A DNA stretch of 64,000 bases, taken from a virus. This document shows, in pieces, positions 43,609 through 51,511 of this stretch. Every line of letters begins with the position of its first letter. Position 1 is the first letter of the stretch. Both the position numbers and the translations under genes were made by a program. The notes beneath the pieces were generated by a model. It did not search any database. It saw only the letters and a list, made by a program, of their open reading frames with translations, and had not been told where the DNA came from. The DNA lies in the IMG/VR virus record IMGVR_UViG_3300043540_000321, positions 1 to 64,000 of that record; one strand, 5' to 3'.

Positions 43609-44109
43609 ATGCAGAGTTTGCCTGTCGCGCCTGCGACAGTCAGGTTCTTTATCAGAGAGACCTATATTTCTCTTCTCTACACGCGCTTCCAGAATACTGG
43701 TGCAATTTACTGCCTTTACAGCGATTTTAATAAAGTACTCGAAACAGTCAGCCAACAACTCGAAATCAACTCGGTAGCCCACGTCCTGGACGAATTGAAT
43801 TGGGCAGAAGAAGACACCGAAGATGTTATCAAAGACGTTCTTGAGTCTTTAGAGTATTTACTGCGTACTCAGCTACAGCCACCGCGCAGCAAAGTTGAAT
43901 ATCTGGAACGCTTGAAACGATTCCACTTCAAGTTATTCCAAATTTATGGAGAGAGTATTCCAGACTCCCTCGTTGTTCTAAATCGCCAGTCTTTGGGACT
44001 AGGAGAAAAAATCTCTCAAAGTCTTCGGGTTTCAAAGTCGGATGTTCAACGAGCTATCGAAGAAGCTAAATTGAAAGCCCAATACCCGCAGGAATCTTTA
44101 TGTCTCTAA
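43609..44109 (+). CDS. Hypothetical protein ahead of primase
   Basis: 166 aa, all-helical with a possible N-terminal domain and a helical hairpin, ending in a helix-turn-helix-like stretch (EKISQSLRVSKSDVQRAIE). AGGAG lies 9 nt before the ATG. It overlaps the primase gene by 10 bp, so it may be a helicase/primase loader or accessory factor. No family recognised. Confidence 0.58.
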   Translation: MQSLPVAPATVRFFIRETYISLLYTRFQNTGAIYCLYSDFNKVLETVSQQLEINSVAHVLDELNWAEEDTEDVIKDVLESLEYLLRTQLQPPRSKVEYLERLKRFHFKLFQIYGESIPDSLVVLNRQSLGLGEKISQSLRVSKSDVQRAIEEAKLKAQYPQESLCL

Positions 44110-45278
44110 GTTCTCTCAATGAATCTGCCCGCCAGGCACTCAATTTAACGTTCAAAGAAGGTCGTCAATCCTGTCCATTCTGTGGGGGCAGCGACGACTT
44201 TCGTATTAAGGAAGGTCGATATCACTGTTTTAAGCCGGAGTGTCTTCGATCCGGTCGGTTGGAATATCTCATCTATGACATCCAGGTTGTGCGGGGAGAA
44301 GTCCCTCCCAGAGAGAAAGTCTCTCACCTGGACAAGTTCAAATGGCGGCAGCACATCCAGATTATGGAGAGGGCGATGAACCTCTATGCAGCAGCCGTTG
44401 ATGATACAGCGATCGAGATTCTGAATGAGAGAGGACTGGTCAACGTTCTCGAGCGAGTCACCTTTGGTTATGCTCCGCATGACCATTATCTGAGAGACAA
44501 TGGCATGTCTCTCAAGGAGTTAGAGACTACCAACCTCATTAATGACTACGGGAAAGAGGTATTCAGCGGAAGGATTGTCTTCCCGATCAGTCGCAATGGA
44601 GCCATCGTGCATATGCAGGGGAGAGCGATCGACCCAGAGGCACAAGTCCGGTGGCTATCTATGCGGACACCCGACTCCATCTCTCCGATCAATCGCTACC
44701 TCTATGGGGAAGACTTCTTCTTGAAGCGTAGCTCGATTGAAACGTTGGTTGTCTCGGAGGGGATTTCGGACACGCTCTCTGTGCGAGAGATCCGAGTGCC
44801 CGCTGTTGGAACGTTCGGAGTTGACATTGACTTCTCGACTTTCGGAATATTCGAGCGGGTAGAAACAGCCATTTTCATGTTTGATAATGACGTGTTCCCT
44901 TTAGGAAGTCCTCTCGGAGGTTTATATAAGAGTTGGTCTGCAGCATTTAGAGGGTTACTCGCGTTGCGGAAAAAGTATCCGGCAATGAACATCCTCTGCT
45001 GTCCGCCGCCTCGATCGTATGGAAAGGACAGCAACGACTGGTTGCGGTCTGGCGAGCTGACTCAGGAGTCTTTCCAACAGTGGGTTTACGCGACGAAGCG
45101 CCCTTTAGAAAAGTTCATGATTGAAGAGTTTGGGCATCGGTTAGACTTCCAAACTCTTCTCTTAAAACTTGTTGGAGTAAACGAGCGGGAAGAGGACGTG
45201 TCACTATTAAGGGAGAAGGCTCTAAACATAGAGCCTGACCCTATCCGCTATGCGATGAGACTGATATGTCAATCGTGA
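44100..45278 (+). CDS. dnaG: DnaG-type DNA primase
   Basis: 392 aa, about two thirds of the bacterial length. The zinc domain has C25-x2-C28 and then C43-x4-C48 (slightly wider than usual). The TOPRIM domain shows VVSEGISD (Glu), FMFDND (Asp-x-Asp) and the late SNDW loop. The C-terminal helicase-binding domain of bacterial DnaG is absent or short. It makes RNA primers for lagging-strand synthesis. It overlaps both the gene before it (10 bp) and the RNase-HII-like gene after it (13 bp), an attractive pairing of primer maker and primer remover. Confidence 0.88.
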   Translation: MSLSSLNESARQALNLTFKEGRQSCPFCGGSDDFRIKEGRYHCFKPECLRSGRLEYLIYDIQVVRGEVPPREKVSHLDKFKWRQHIQIMERAMNLYAAAVDDTAIEILNERGLVNVLERVTFGYAPHDHYLRDNGMSLKELETTNLINDYGKEVFSGRIVFPISRNGAIVHMQGRAIDPEAQVRWLSMRTPDSISPINRYLYGEDFFLKRSSIETLVVSEGISDTLSVREIRVPAVGTFGVDIDFSTFGIFERVETAIFMFDNDVFPLGSPLGGLYKSWSAAFRGLLALRKKYPAMNILCCPPPRSYGKDSNDWLRSGELTQESFQQWVYATKRPLEKFMIEEFGHRLDFQTLLLKLVGVNEREEDVSLLREKALNIEPDPIRYAMRLICQS

Positions 45279-46159
45279 TCGCAAGTGCTGGGTCTAAAGC
45301 GTTGGCTGGACCCGTCATCTTGCTTGCTATTCACTTCCTCGAACCTATACCCGACCTGCCAGGTATCGTCTGCCGAAGAGAGGGGAAACGATACCTGGCA
45401 AAGGCTCGTCATGCTGCTCTCTATCCCCAGATTGCATCGATAAATAGGATAGAGTCCGTCCAGTCCTTCGAGCCAGACGAAGTGGACGAGGTGGGTTGTC
45501 TCCAACTCTATTCAGACCACATGGAGCGGCTGTGCTACTACGTTGCTGCAGAGGCTGGTATTCCAACATCAGATATTGTGGCCTGTCTGACGGACAACGA
45601 ACTCCCAGGGTCGACTTTTATTAAGTCCTACCGAGACACTTCTTCAAATGAGGCGATCGTCGCTGGCATGATCGCCTTTGAGTATTTTCGTAAGAGGGTT
45701 CATATCTATGCAGAGAGATACCCTCAGTACGGTTGGGCGTCGAACTCCGGAATGCCATCCCGCGAGCACATGCTTGCCATTATGAAGGATGGCTTGGTGC
45801 CGGGTATTCACAGGTTATCCACTCGAAAAACGTTGGCGAGCTGGTTGCTGAAACAGCTCTGTGACCAGAAAGAAGACTGCAAGGATTACTACCGCTATTT
45901 CCGCAAGGACCCGAAATGGTGGAAGAGACTTTTTGGGAGCAACCCTGGGTTTAACTTTACGTCTCATCTCCCCGCTCGGGAGAGACAGATTTTGGACGTG
46001 ATGACCGTATTTCTAAATCCTAACCACCAAATCTCGTCCTACCCCGACGAGTTCCTCTACACTTGGTTGGAGATGGCTCCAGAGGGAGTACTGAGTGCCG
46101 AGGGTGAACAGAAGTTGAAGGAGCTGCGAGAAAGGTATGGAGGCGAAGGAAAGACTTGA
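45266..46159 (+). CDS. RNase HII-like protein lacking the usual DE pair
   Basis: 297 aa. The N-terminus IASAGSKALAGPVIL aligns with the RNase HII start (VDEVGRGPLVGAV), but the catalytic Asp-Glu pair is replaced by Ala-Ser. The second half keeps NEAIVAGMIAFEYFRKR, YPQYGWASNSGMPSREH and PGIHRLSTR, which follow the family's SIAAASILAKVTRD, PQYGFAQHKGYP and HHRRSF. There is a C-terminal extension of ~100 residues, highly charged. Without the pair the protein cannot cut RNA/DNA hybrids in the known way. It could bind hybrids, or it may be a decayed gene. It is tightly coupled to primase. Confidence 0.72.
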   Translation: MSIVIASAGSKALAGPVILLAIHFLEPIPDLPGIVCRREGKRYLAKARHAALYPQIASINRIESVQSFEPDEVDEVGCLQLYSDHMERLCYYVAAEAGIPTSDIVACLTDNELPGSTFIKSYRDTSSNEAIVAGMIAFEYFRKRVHIYAERYPQYGWASNSGMPSREHMLAIMKDGLVPGIHRLSTRKTLASWLLKQLCDQKEDCKDYYRYFRKDPKWWKRLFGSNPGFNFTSHLPARERQILDVMTVFLNPNHQISSYPDEFLYTWLEMAPEGVLSAEGEQKLKELRERYGGEGKT

Positions 46160-46580
46160 GTTCTTACTGTCAAACGAGCCTGCTCATCTAGATTATTTAC
46201 ATAAGATTCTTCGAATAGACGCACTGGTCTGTCGACTTACTACGAATCAAATTAAAAGAGGAGAGACAGATATCTCCGGGTTCTATACCCTCATGAATTT
46301 AATAACAAATGAATACCGAGCGGTTTCCTTTAGAGAAGGGGCTAGAAAGTTCATTCTTCTGCTGCAAGAGACTAAAGTGTCTTTCAATGACTCAGATGAC
46401 GCTAAGTTGATCTCGCTCGAAAGTGCCCTGGCGATAGCTCATCTGTCGCCGTGGATATTCTTTGATGATGACGCTCGTGTAAGTAAAATTCTGATTGTTT
46501 ACCTCTCAGTTCTTCGTCCAGCCGTGCGTAGTTTGGCCGAGGAATGCCTTAACATAAACACCGACGAAATTCCGTTCTAG
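46137..46580 (+). CDS. Hypothetical protein with SSB-like C-terminal tip
   Basis: 147 aa, all-helical, start inside the previous gene (23-bp overlap). The last residues NTDEIPF mimic the acidic tip of bacterial SSB (D-D-x-I-P-F) that recruits repair proteins, but no OB-fold pattern is visible, so it may be a decoy or an accessory protein. It ends a series of coupled genes and is followed by 140 bp without a gene. Confidence 0.55.
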   Translation: MEAKERLEFLLSNEPAHLDYLHKILRIDALVCRLTTNQIKRGETDISGFYTLMNLITNEYRAVSFREGARKFILLLQETKVSFNDSDDAKLISLESALAIAHLSPWIFFDDDARVSKILIVYLSVLRPAVRSLAEECLNINTDEIPF

Positions 46581-46650
46581 CTCTATAGCGAAGTTCTCTA
46601 AAACCGAATCAAATTGTAGGTGCGACAACGTGCCCAAGAGATAGGAACGA

Positions 46651-46709
46651 AGTGATTTATATCACCTAAGAGGTATACAGATAAGCTAACGTAGATGTAT
46701 GCGTATACT
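46651..46709 (+). promoter_or_regulatory. Putative promoter with CRP-like palindrome
   Basis: A GTGA-N6-TCAC palindrome is at 46652-46665, which fits the core of a CRP/FNR-type site, and a TATACT hexamer at 46704-46709 lies 14 bp before the GTG start at 46721. No good -35 is present, as expected for an activator-dependent promoter. It lies in the 140-bp gap between two coupled gene groups. Low to moderate support. Confidence 0.42.
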
Positions 46710-46720
46710 TCTGGTGCCTT

Positions 46721-47770
46721 GTGAAAACAAGCTTTAGCAAACTAGAGACTTACAGCAAATGCCCCAGGCTATTTGCTAATAAGCATATTCACAAATTGGA
46801 CGTAAAGATTCCTCAGGCGGTTCCTCTGTTAAAAGGTATCTACGTTCATGAAGTCTTAGCGGAAGTATTAAGTCCGACAACCGATAGTACCTGTCCTCAA
46901 ACTGTCTTTGCAACTCTTTTACCAGCGTGGCTGAATACTCAGCACTTAGAGCTAGAGGTAGAACAACTCCTCTTATTCGTGAGAAAGTTCGGAGACTTGA
47001 TTCACCGAACTTTACTTCTTTATAGAGGGCCAGACGCAATCCGCAATAAAGACGGCAGTCCTCCAGAGAAGTTGCAGGACTTTCCACCCGCTCAATGGAA
47101 GACGGCCTTTAAGGAAAGTGGGCTGGCTGAGTTCAAGTATCAACTTGACAGCCAGGCTGCGAGTCAAAACCCAGAATACATTCACATCTCTCTATCTTTC
47201 TTGTTAGGAGAGATCTGGGCGATGACGGCATACTATAGTAAGCCGAAATGGTTGAAAGAAGTCATCGGCGTAGAGATGCCTATCTCTACGGATGAGAGTA
47301 ACGAAGTCATCCTGATCGAGAATGGCGACGATGAAGACGTGATGCTAAGGGCATATATTGACCTGGTTGGCATTACGAAAGACGACCAGACGGTCATCCT
47401 CGACCACAAGACTTCTAAGAAAAAACCTCTTCCTGAAGAGGTTTTGTATCACCCACAGCTCAACTTGTACGCTTGGATTCGGCGGGAGTTGTATGGGAAG
47501 TGGGATGACCTGATTGGAATTTACCACGCCCTATCCGGTGAGTATGTCTTGGCTCAAGTTGACGAAGAAGTTGTGATGGAGAACCTTCATCACTTCAAAC
47601 AACTAGAGAAAATGGCTGAGCTAGGAGACTATCCCCGTAGGCATCCTCTAGAATTTGCCACGCCCTGTATGTACCGCGATTACAAGACTAGACGCATTAA
47701 ATCAACCTGTCCTTATCTCCATGTGTGCTGGCCTCTGTTCTACGAGAGTATCCAGTCTGAGATTCAATAA
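46721..47770 (+). CDS. PD-(D/E)XK nuclease of the RecB/Cas4 type
   Basis: 349 aa with a GTG start. The N-terminus SFSKLETYSKCPRLFA is the standard RecB-nuclease opening with a Cys, and near residue 210-235 come YIDLVGI (Asp) and ILDHKTSK (Asp-x-Lys), then a helix (HPQLNLYAWI) with the conserved Gln. Cys residues near the C-terminus (CMYRD..CPYLHVC) complete a four-Cys set like that binding Fe-S in Cas4/AddB-type enzymes. Acts as an exonuclease in recombination or end processing. Its own promoter is likely just upstream. Confidence 0.85.
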   Translation: MKTSFSKLETYSKCPRLFANKHIHKLDVKIPQAVPLLKGIYVHEVLAEVLSPTTDSTCPQTVFATLLPAWLNTQHLELEVEQLLLFVRKFGDLIHRTLLLYRGPDAIRNKDGSPPEKLQDFPPAQWKTAFKESGLAEFKYQLDSQAASQNPEYIHISLSFLLGEIWAMTAYYSKPKWLKEVIGVEMPISTDESNEVILIENGDDEDVMLRAYIDLVGITKDDQTVILDHKTSKKKPLPEEVLYHPQLNLYAWIRRELYGKWDDLIGIYHALSGEYVLAQVDEEVVMENLHHFKQLEKMAELGDYPRRHPLEFATPCMYRDYKTRRIKSTCPYLHVCWPLFYESIQSEIQ

Positions 47771-47827
47771 GCGGTTTCGTATTGGTTTCGTTCCACCTTA
47801 TTTCAGTACCTTATTCCAGTAAAAGTC

Positions 47828-48613
47828 ATGGGTTCCAAAAAGATTCAGTTGATGAGCGCGAGCCAGGAGGATTTCATTTATGGGATAGTCCATCAGGAAG
47901 GACTTTCCGAGAGTCAAGCTCGGAAAGTTATCCAGCTCCTGATCTCGCAAATAGAACTGGCACTCTATGCGGGCGCAACTGTACAGCTCCCAAGGTTAGG
48001 TAAGTTGTACGTGCGGTACATCCCTGAGCGAAAAGGAATCCACCCCCGGTATCGAAACGACATCCTCATTAAGTCATCCCTGCGCGTATGTTTTGAACAG
48101 GCGCAATCTCTTAAGAGCGAGTTGGAGAAGAAGATCGAACTCTTCGAGGAGATCTTGGAGGAACCCGCTGGCGGAAAGGGTAAGGAGAAAAGTAAGAGAA
48201 AATTCCAGTCGCTATTTCAGGCCCAGTACGGTCAGCCCGTTACTAAGAATAAGGCGGATAGAGAGCGAGCTGAGAACGCCCCTAACATTGTTAGAAGCTC
48301 CTTCCTGCAGTACCTAAGGACTCACTTTGTTTATGGTCTGCCTTGGAAGCATCCAGTTACCGGCACGGAGTTTGACAAAGACCAGGTCGTTCAGAGGTTG
48401 AAAGAGTATTCATCTCTGGACCCTTCCGGATACAAAGTTTTGTGGTATATCTGGACGACTCAGAAGTCCCGAGTGTTTATCGCAGATGCTCTGTCCCTCA
48501 GCACATCTACGGTAAAGAGACGGCAGAACAAGGCCGCGGACACAGTTCTACTCATGCTCTTGCTGCCGGAGCTAAAGCCGGAAAACTTTGAACTGTTCAA
48601 ACAAAGTCTTTGA
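47828..48613 (+). CDS. HU/IHF-like domain fused to a C-terminal HTH
   Basis: 261 aa. Residues ~10-100 match HU: helices (EDFIYGIVHQEGLSESQARK), then VQLPRLGKLYVRYIPERKG and the intercalating-arm equivalent ending near HPRYRND. A coiled, Lys-rich linker follows (100-135). Residues ~185-245 end with SRVFIADALSLSTSTVKRRQ, a helix-turn-helix like sigma-70 region 4 or phage regulators. HU-like proteins bend DNA and the HTH adds site specificity, so it may control late transcription or packaging. It is followed after 3 bp by the next HTH protein. Confidence 0.72.
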   Translation: MGSKKIQLMSASQEDFIYGIVHQEGLSESQARKVIQLLISQIELALYAGATVQLPRLGKLYVRYIPERKGIHPRYRNDILIKSSLRVCFEQAQSLKSELEKKIELFEEILEEPAGGKGKEKSKRKFQSLFQAQYGQPVTKNKADRERAENAPNIVRSSFLQYLRTHFVYGLPWKHPVTGTEFDKDQVVQRLKEYSSLDPSGYKVLWYIWTTQKSRVFIADALSLSTSTVKRRQNKAADTVLLMLLLPELKPENFELFKQSL

Positions 48614-48616
48614 CCT

Positions 48617-49348
48617 ATGGTTACTCCTATTGACCCGACCGAGGTATACGGAGCGCTCGCTCTGATCGAACAGTTTGAAGAGCTCCTCCGCAACCTCGAT
48701 GCCTTTGCAAAGAACCTCCCGCCTGATAAGGCGGAGGAGTTCAAAGTTCATCTGGAGCGGTTCAGGTCTCTGACCGCTCTCATGGATAGCGATGAGGGAG
48801 TTGTCTTCTATTCTGGTAAGCTGAGCGGCAACATGGGCTATCAGTCCACCGTAGAACGCCTCGGTATTGCCTCTGCCATGTTAAGAGAGCGGCAGGCTGG
48901 CAGGACTATTCAAGAGATTGCCAAGATGTTTGGCGTGAATAGAGACACCGCATCTCGATTCTTCAATCTCTACGACAAGGCCAAACCGAAGGAGAAGTTA
49001 CGGATGAACCGTACTTCTATATTCGACACAGCGGCACAGATGGAGGAATTAGCGGTCGCCATTCAGCGTAACATGTCCCGACTGGAGGGTATGAATGACG
49101 ACGTTAACGTGAAGTTCTATGCTGAGCAACGGCAGTTGATCGAGGCAGCCGCCAAGTTCGCCAAAGCGATGGCGGACTATCAGAAATACCAGGAGCTCAT
49201 TCAAGTGGTCAGAGACATTCTGATGGCTGAGATTCCAGAACGTCGAGTCCACATCCTGAAAGTATTCCAGGAGCATGGGTTTATGCCAGCCAGTGGAAGT
49301 AGTTATACCCCACCTAACCTTATAGAAGCGCAGGTTTCAGAATTATGA
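48617..49348 (+). CDS. HTH protein, candidate small terminase subunit
   Basis: 243 aa. An N-terminal helical part (~1-85) and a helix-turn-helix at ~95-125 (TIQEIAKMFGVNRDTASRFF, resolvase-like) are followed by a long helical C-terminus. An HTH in front of an oligomerising helical domain is the plan of small terminase proteins that recognise pac/cos sites. No large terminase is visible in the window to confirm it; a transcription regulator is the alternative. Confidence 0.5.
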   Translation: MVTPIDPTEVYGALALIEQFEELLRNLDAFAKNLPPDKAEEFKVHLERFRSLTALMDSDEGVVFYSGKLSGNMGYQSTVERLGIASAMLRERQAGRTIQEIAKMFGVNRDTASRFFNLYDKAKPKEKLRMNRTSIFDTAAQMEELAVAIQRNMSRLEGMNDDVNVKFYAEQRQLIEAAAKFAKAMADYQKYQELIQVVRDILMAEIPERRVHILKVFQEHGFMPASGSSYTPPNLIEAQVSEL

Positions 49349-49656
49349 GTGTAGATAGATTTCTGTGCCTCCTGACCGCGTCTGAAAAGTTGGAGGCAGA
49401 CGAGTACGCTCGTCGTAGCTATGGTGATGACTGGTTTCACTCGCCCAACGTTGAGTGGGTGTTTGATTTCGGAGACTCCAGAGACAAAGTTACTTATGAA
49501 GAATTAGATAGACTAACCTCCTTAGACTTGGACGATGTCTTGCAAAGATTAATCTATCTGCTAGAGCTGAGCTCCGCCTTTTCTAAAGAGGAGACTGCTC
49601 AAAAGTTATTAAATTTGAGAGGAAAGGGCTATAAAGTCTTTTTCTATGCCATCTGA
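49345..49656 (+). CDS. Small hypothetical protein
   Basis: 103 aa, with an ATGA overlap with the HTH gene. It has an acidic middle and a helical C-terminus. It is the last gene of the plus-strand operon; its stop is 2 bp from the stop of the convergent virion gene at 49659, with only a 6-bp inverted repeat (TGAACT) between. Family not recognised. Confidence 0.55.
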   Translation: MSVDRFLCLLTASEKLEADEYARRSYGDDWFHSPNVEWVFDFGDSRDKVTYEELDRLTSLDLDDVLQRLIYLLELSSAFSKEETAQKLLNLRGKGYKVFFYAI

Positions 49657-49658
49657 AC

Positions 49659-50063
49659 TCAAAGTTCAAACTGAGTCGGGTCTAGACCATGCTCCTGGAG
49701 GACAGTCTTGATCTGAGTGATGTCACTATCTGTAAACGTCACGTTATTTGCAGCCAGAGCGGTCTTAACCGTTGTCCAACCAAACTGAAGGGAGGCTGGG
49801 TTTTTGTCTGTAGTTAACGCCACAATGACCAGCAATAATCCCTTCAAAACATCAAGGCTAGTGCTGGCCCCAACCCAAATCTTCTTGAATGCAGACGTGC
49901 TAAAGAATTTATCCCAGGCCGGGGCGGGTTTAGGCGCTTCTTGTTGAACAAGAGAGTCGAACTCTTCGTTAGTTAGTTCGATCTCTGTGTATCCAGGAAG
50001 GTCTTGTTGAATATTAAAGACACCGTAGGACTGCCCGTCTGGAGTCAAGTACCGATAAGGCAT
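49659..50063 (-). CDS. Hypothetical virion-associated protein
   Basis: 134 aa, last gene of the minus-strand tail operon, 2 bp from its upstream neighbour. It has an acidic N-terminus (GYTEIELTNEEFDSLV), a hydrophobic stretch (VLKGLLLVIVALTT) in the middle that could be a membrane helix, and a helical end. Its hydrophobic helix might suggest a holin-like role; a tail accessory role is equally likely. Confidence 0.52.
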   Translation of the reverse strand: MPYRYLTPDGQSYGVFNIQQDLPGYTEIELTNEEFDSLVQQEAPKPAPAWDKFFSTSAFKKIWVGASTSLDVLKGLLLVIVALTTDKNPASLQFGWTTVKTALAANNVTFTDSDITQIKTVLQEHGLDPTQFEL

Positions 50064-50065
50064 GA

Positions 50066-51058
50066 CTACACTCCGCTATATAAAAGAAAATCACGCCAGC
50101 CGATCGTTTGAAGAACGCTGTAACAAGACGAGCCAAAGTATCCGCCTGCTCGAATCATCCCAATCTGAGCGGAGCTGTTCGTCGCCAGAGTTACCGGAGA
50201 GATAGTTGAAAATCCCCAAGAACCTGGGTAGTAAGACCCAACTGTACCTCGGAAGTTACTGGCATAGGGTATTCCTCCGGGAGTGATTGGGCTGGTGCCG
50301 GGGGTATAAACCGTGATGGCTTGACCGGAACCGCCAGACACATCTAGACCCGGCTCGAAAATCCCTCTGTACTCAACGGTAATGCCCGAAGGAACGCTTA
50401 CAGTGTAAAGGGTCTGAGTCGTCGGAACAGCGACCCCAGCCATATCAACAATGTAAGTGTTGTATTGGAATACATCTCCAAACTGCTTAAAGGGAGTGAT
50501 CGACCCAGCCGCCCGAAGGAAAGAACCGATCCGACGGAAGCTCCAGCCAGTTGGTATATTCGCACCGATAGCAGAGCTATCGAACATCACGTCGACGACA
50601 CCCGTGGTGTCGTTTTGCACCAGAAAGGTGTGCCAGGTCCCGTTGCTAACCGTCCCGACGATGTTTCCTCCGTTTCCGGTTCCAGCAACCCACGCCTGGT
50701 CTAGCCGTTTTGTCATTACCGAGGAGAGGCGAGTCACCCGACGGTAGGTAGCAGTCTGGGTGAGTAGAGCGTAACCGGGCTGAATGTCGATCGCATACGT
50801 TGGGTTCGTCGCATTGTTTCCAAGGGTCAGCCCCTCAGGTAAAGTCGCCTGTAGGTTGTTGCCTAAATTATTCGCAAGTAGATTCCCTTGCAAGACCCAG
50901 GCAGTTCCATTCCAGATCTTTAGGTTAGCCGCCCCTGCCACAGAAGTATCGACCCAGATCAAATTGGGCACTGTGGGCGTGGGCGTCCAGGGGCCAATAA
51001 GTACCGTGGGCTGAAATGGAACGTAAGGGCCGACTGGTCCTGGAAATCTTCCACTCAT
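50066..51058 (-). CDS. Tail fibre-like structural protein
   Basis: 330 aa, Gly/Ser/Thr-rich and beta-rich. The N-terminus contains NLIWVDTSVAGAANLKIWNG with AWV after, a motif at the head of many phage fibre and baseplate wedge proteins (pattern LWxDTS...LkvWNGsaWv). It has no membrane segment. It lies directly before the small gene and after the tape-measure gene, as is usual for tail-tip and fibre proteins in siphoviruses. Confidence 0.72.
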   Translation of the reverse strand: MSGRFPGPVGPYVPFQPTVLIGPWTPTPTVPNLIWVDTSVAGAANLKIWNGTAWVLQGNLLANNLGNNLQATLPEGLTLGNNATNPTYAIDIQPGYALLTQTATYRRVTRLSSVMTKRLDQAWVAGTGNGGNIVGTVSNGTWHTFLVQNDTTGVVDVMFDSSAIGANIPTGWSFRRIGSFLRAAGSITPFKQFGDVFQYNTYIVDMAGVAVPTTQTLYTVSVPSGITVEYRGIFEPGLDVSGGSGQAITVYTPGTSPITPGGIPYASNFRGTVGSYYPGSWGFSTISPVTLATNSSAQIGMIRAGGYFGSSCYSVLQTIGWRDFLLYSGV

Positions 51059-51079
51059 AAAACTAAAACAACAGCAGGG

Positions 51080-51448
51080 TCAAGATGAGGATCTCTGGTA
51101 GACGTAGCCTGAGACATACACGACGTTGGCGATAGATGCCATAACATGAAGCTCTCTCTGTCCGGTCATAAGAACACCGGGCTCAACGAGGATCTTGCCC
51201 TCATTTGGATGCAGCAATCTCATTGAGGATATGGGGGTCGAACTAGACGTAGCCGTGCCCGCCGGGGTGATGAAGGTTGTGATGAGGACATCCTGGTTTG
51301 TAGTATTGACGGCCCACAAAGTCACAAACTGCAGAAGAGAGGCAGAAGACTGGTGAAGCAACTGCGTTGGGTGTGCTGTGGATGTGACTAGAACAGGGTC
51401 TGCGTTTGGGGTCGTAGACCATGCCAAGGGCAAATGGATGACCGTCAT
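51080..51448 (-). CDS. Small beta-rich virion protein
   Basis: 122 aa, predicted beta-sandwich (WAVNTTNQDVLITTFITP, ILVEPGVLMT) with Ser/Thr-rich edges. It is located 63 bp after the tape-measure stop and 21 bp before the fibre-like gene, so it should be a tail-tip or decoration protein. No family recognised. Confidence 0.55.
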   Translation of the reverse strand: MTVIHLPLAWSTTPNADPVLVTSTAHPTQLLHQSSASLLQFVTLWAVNTTNQDVLITTFITPAGTATSSSTPISSMRLLHPNEGKILVEPGVLMTGQRELHVMASIANVVYVSGYVYQRSSS

Positions 51449-51511
51449 GGCGAGCCTTATTAAAAGTTCAACTAAAGTCTAACTACCCCTTCTGTCTCAA
51501 AAGTGATCGAC

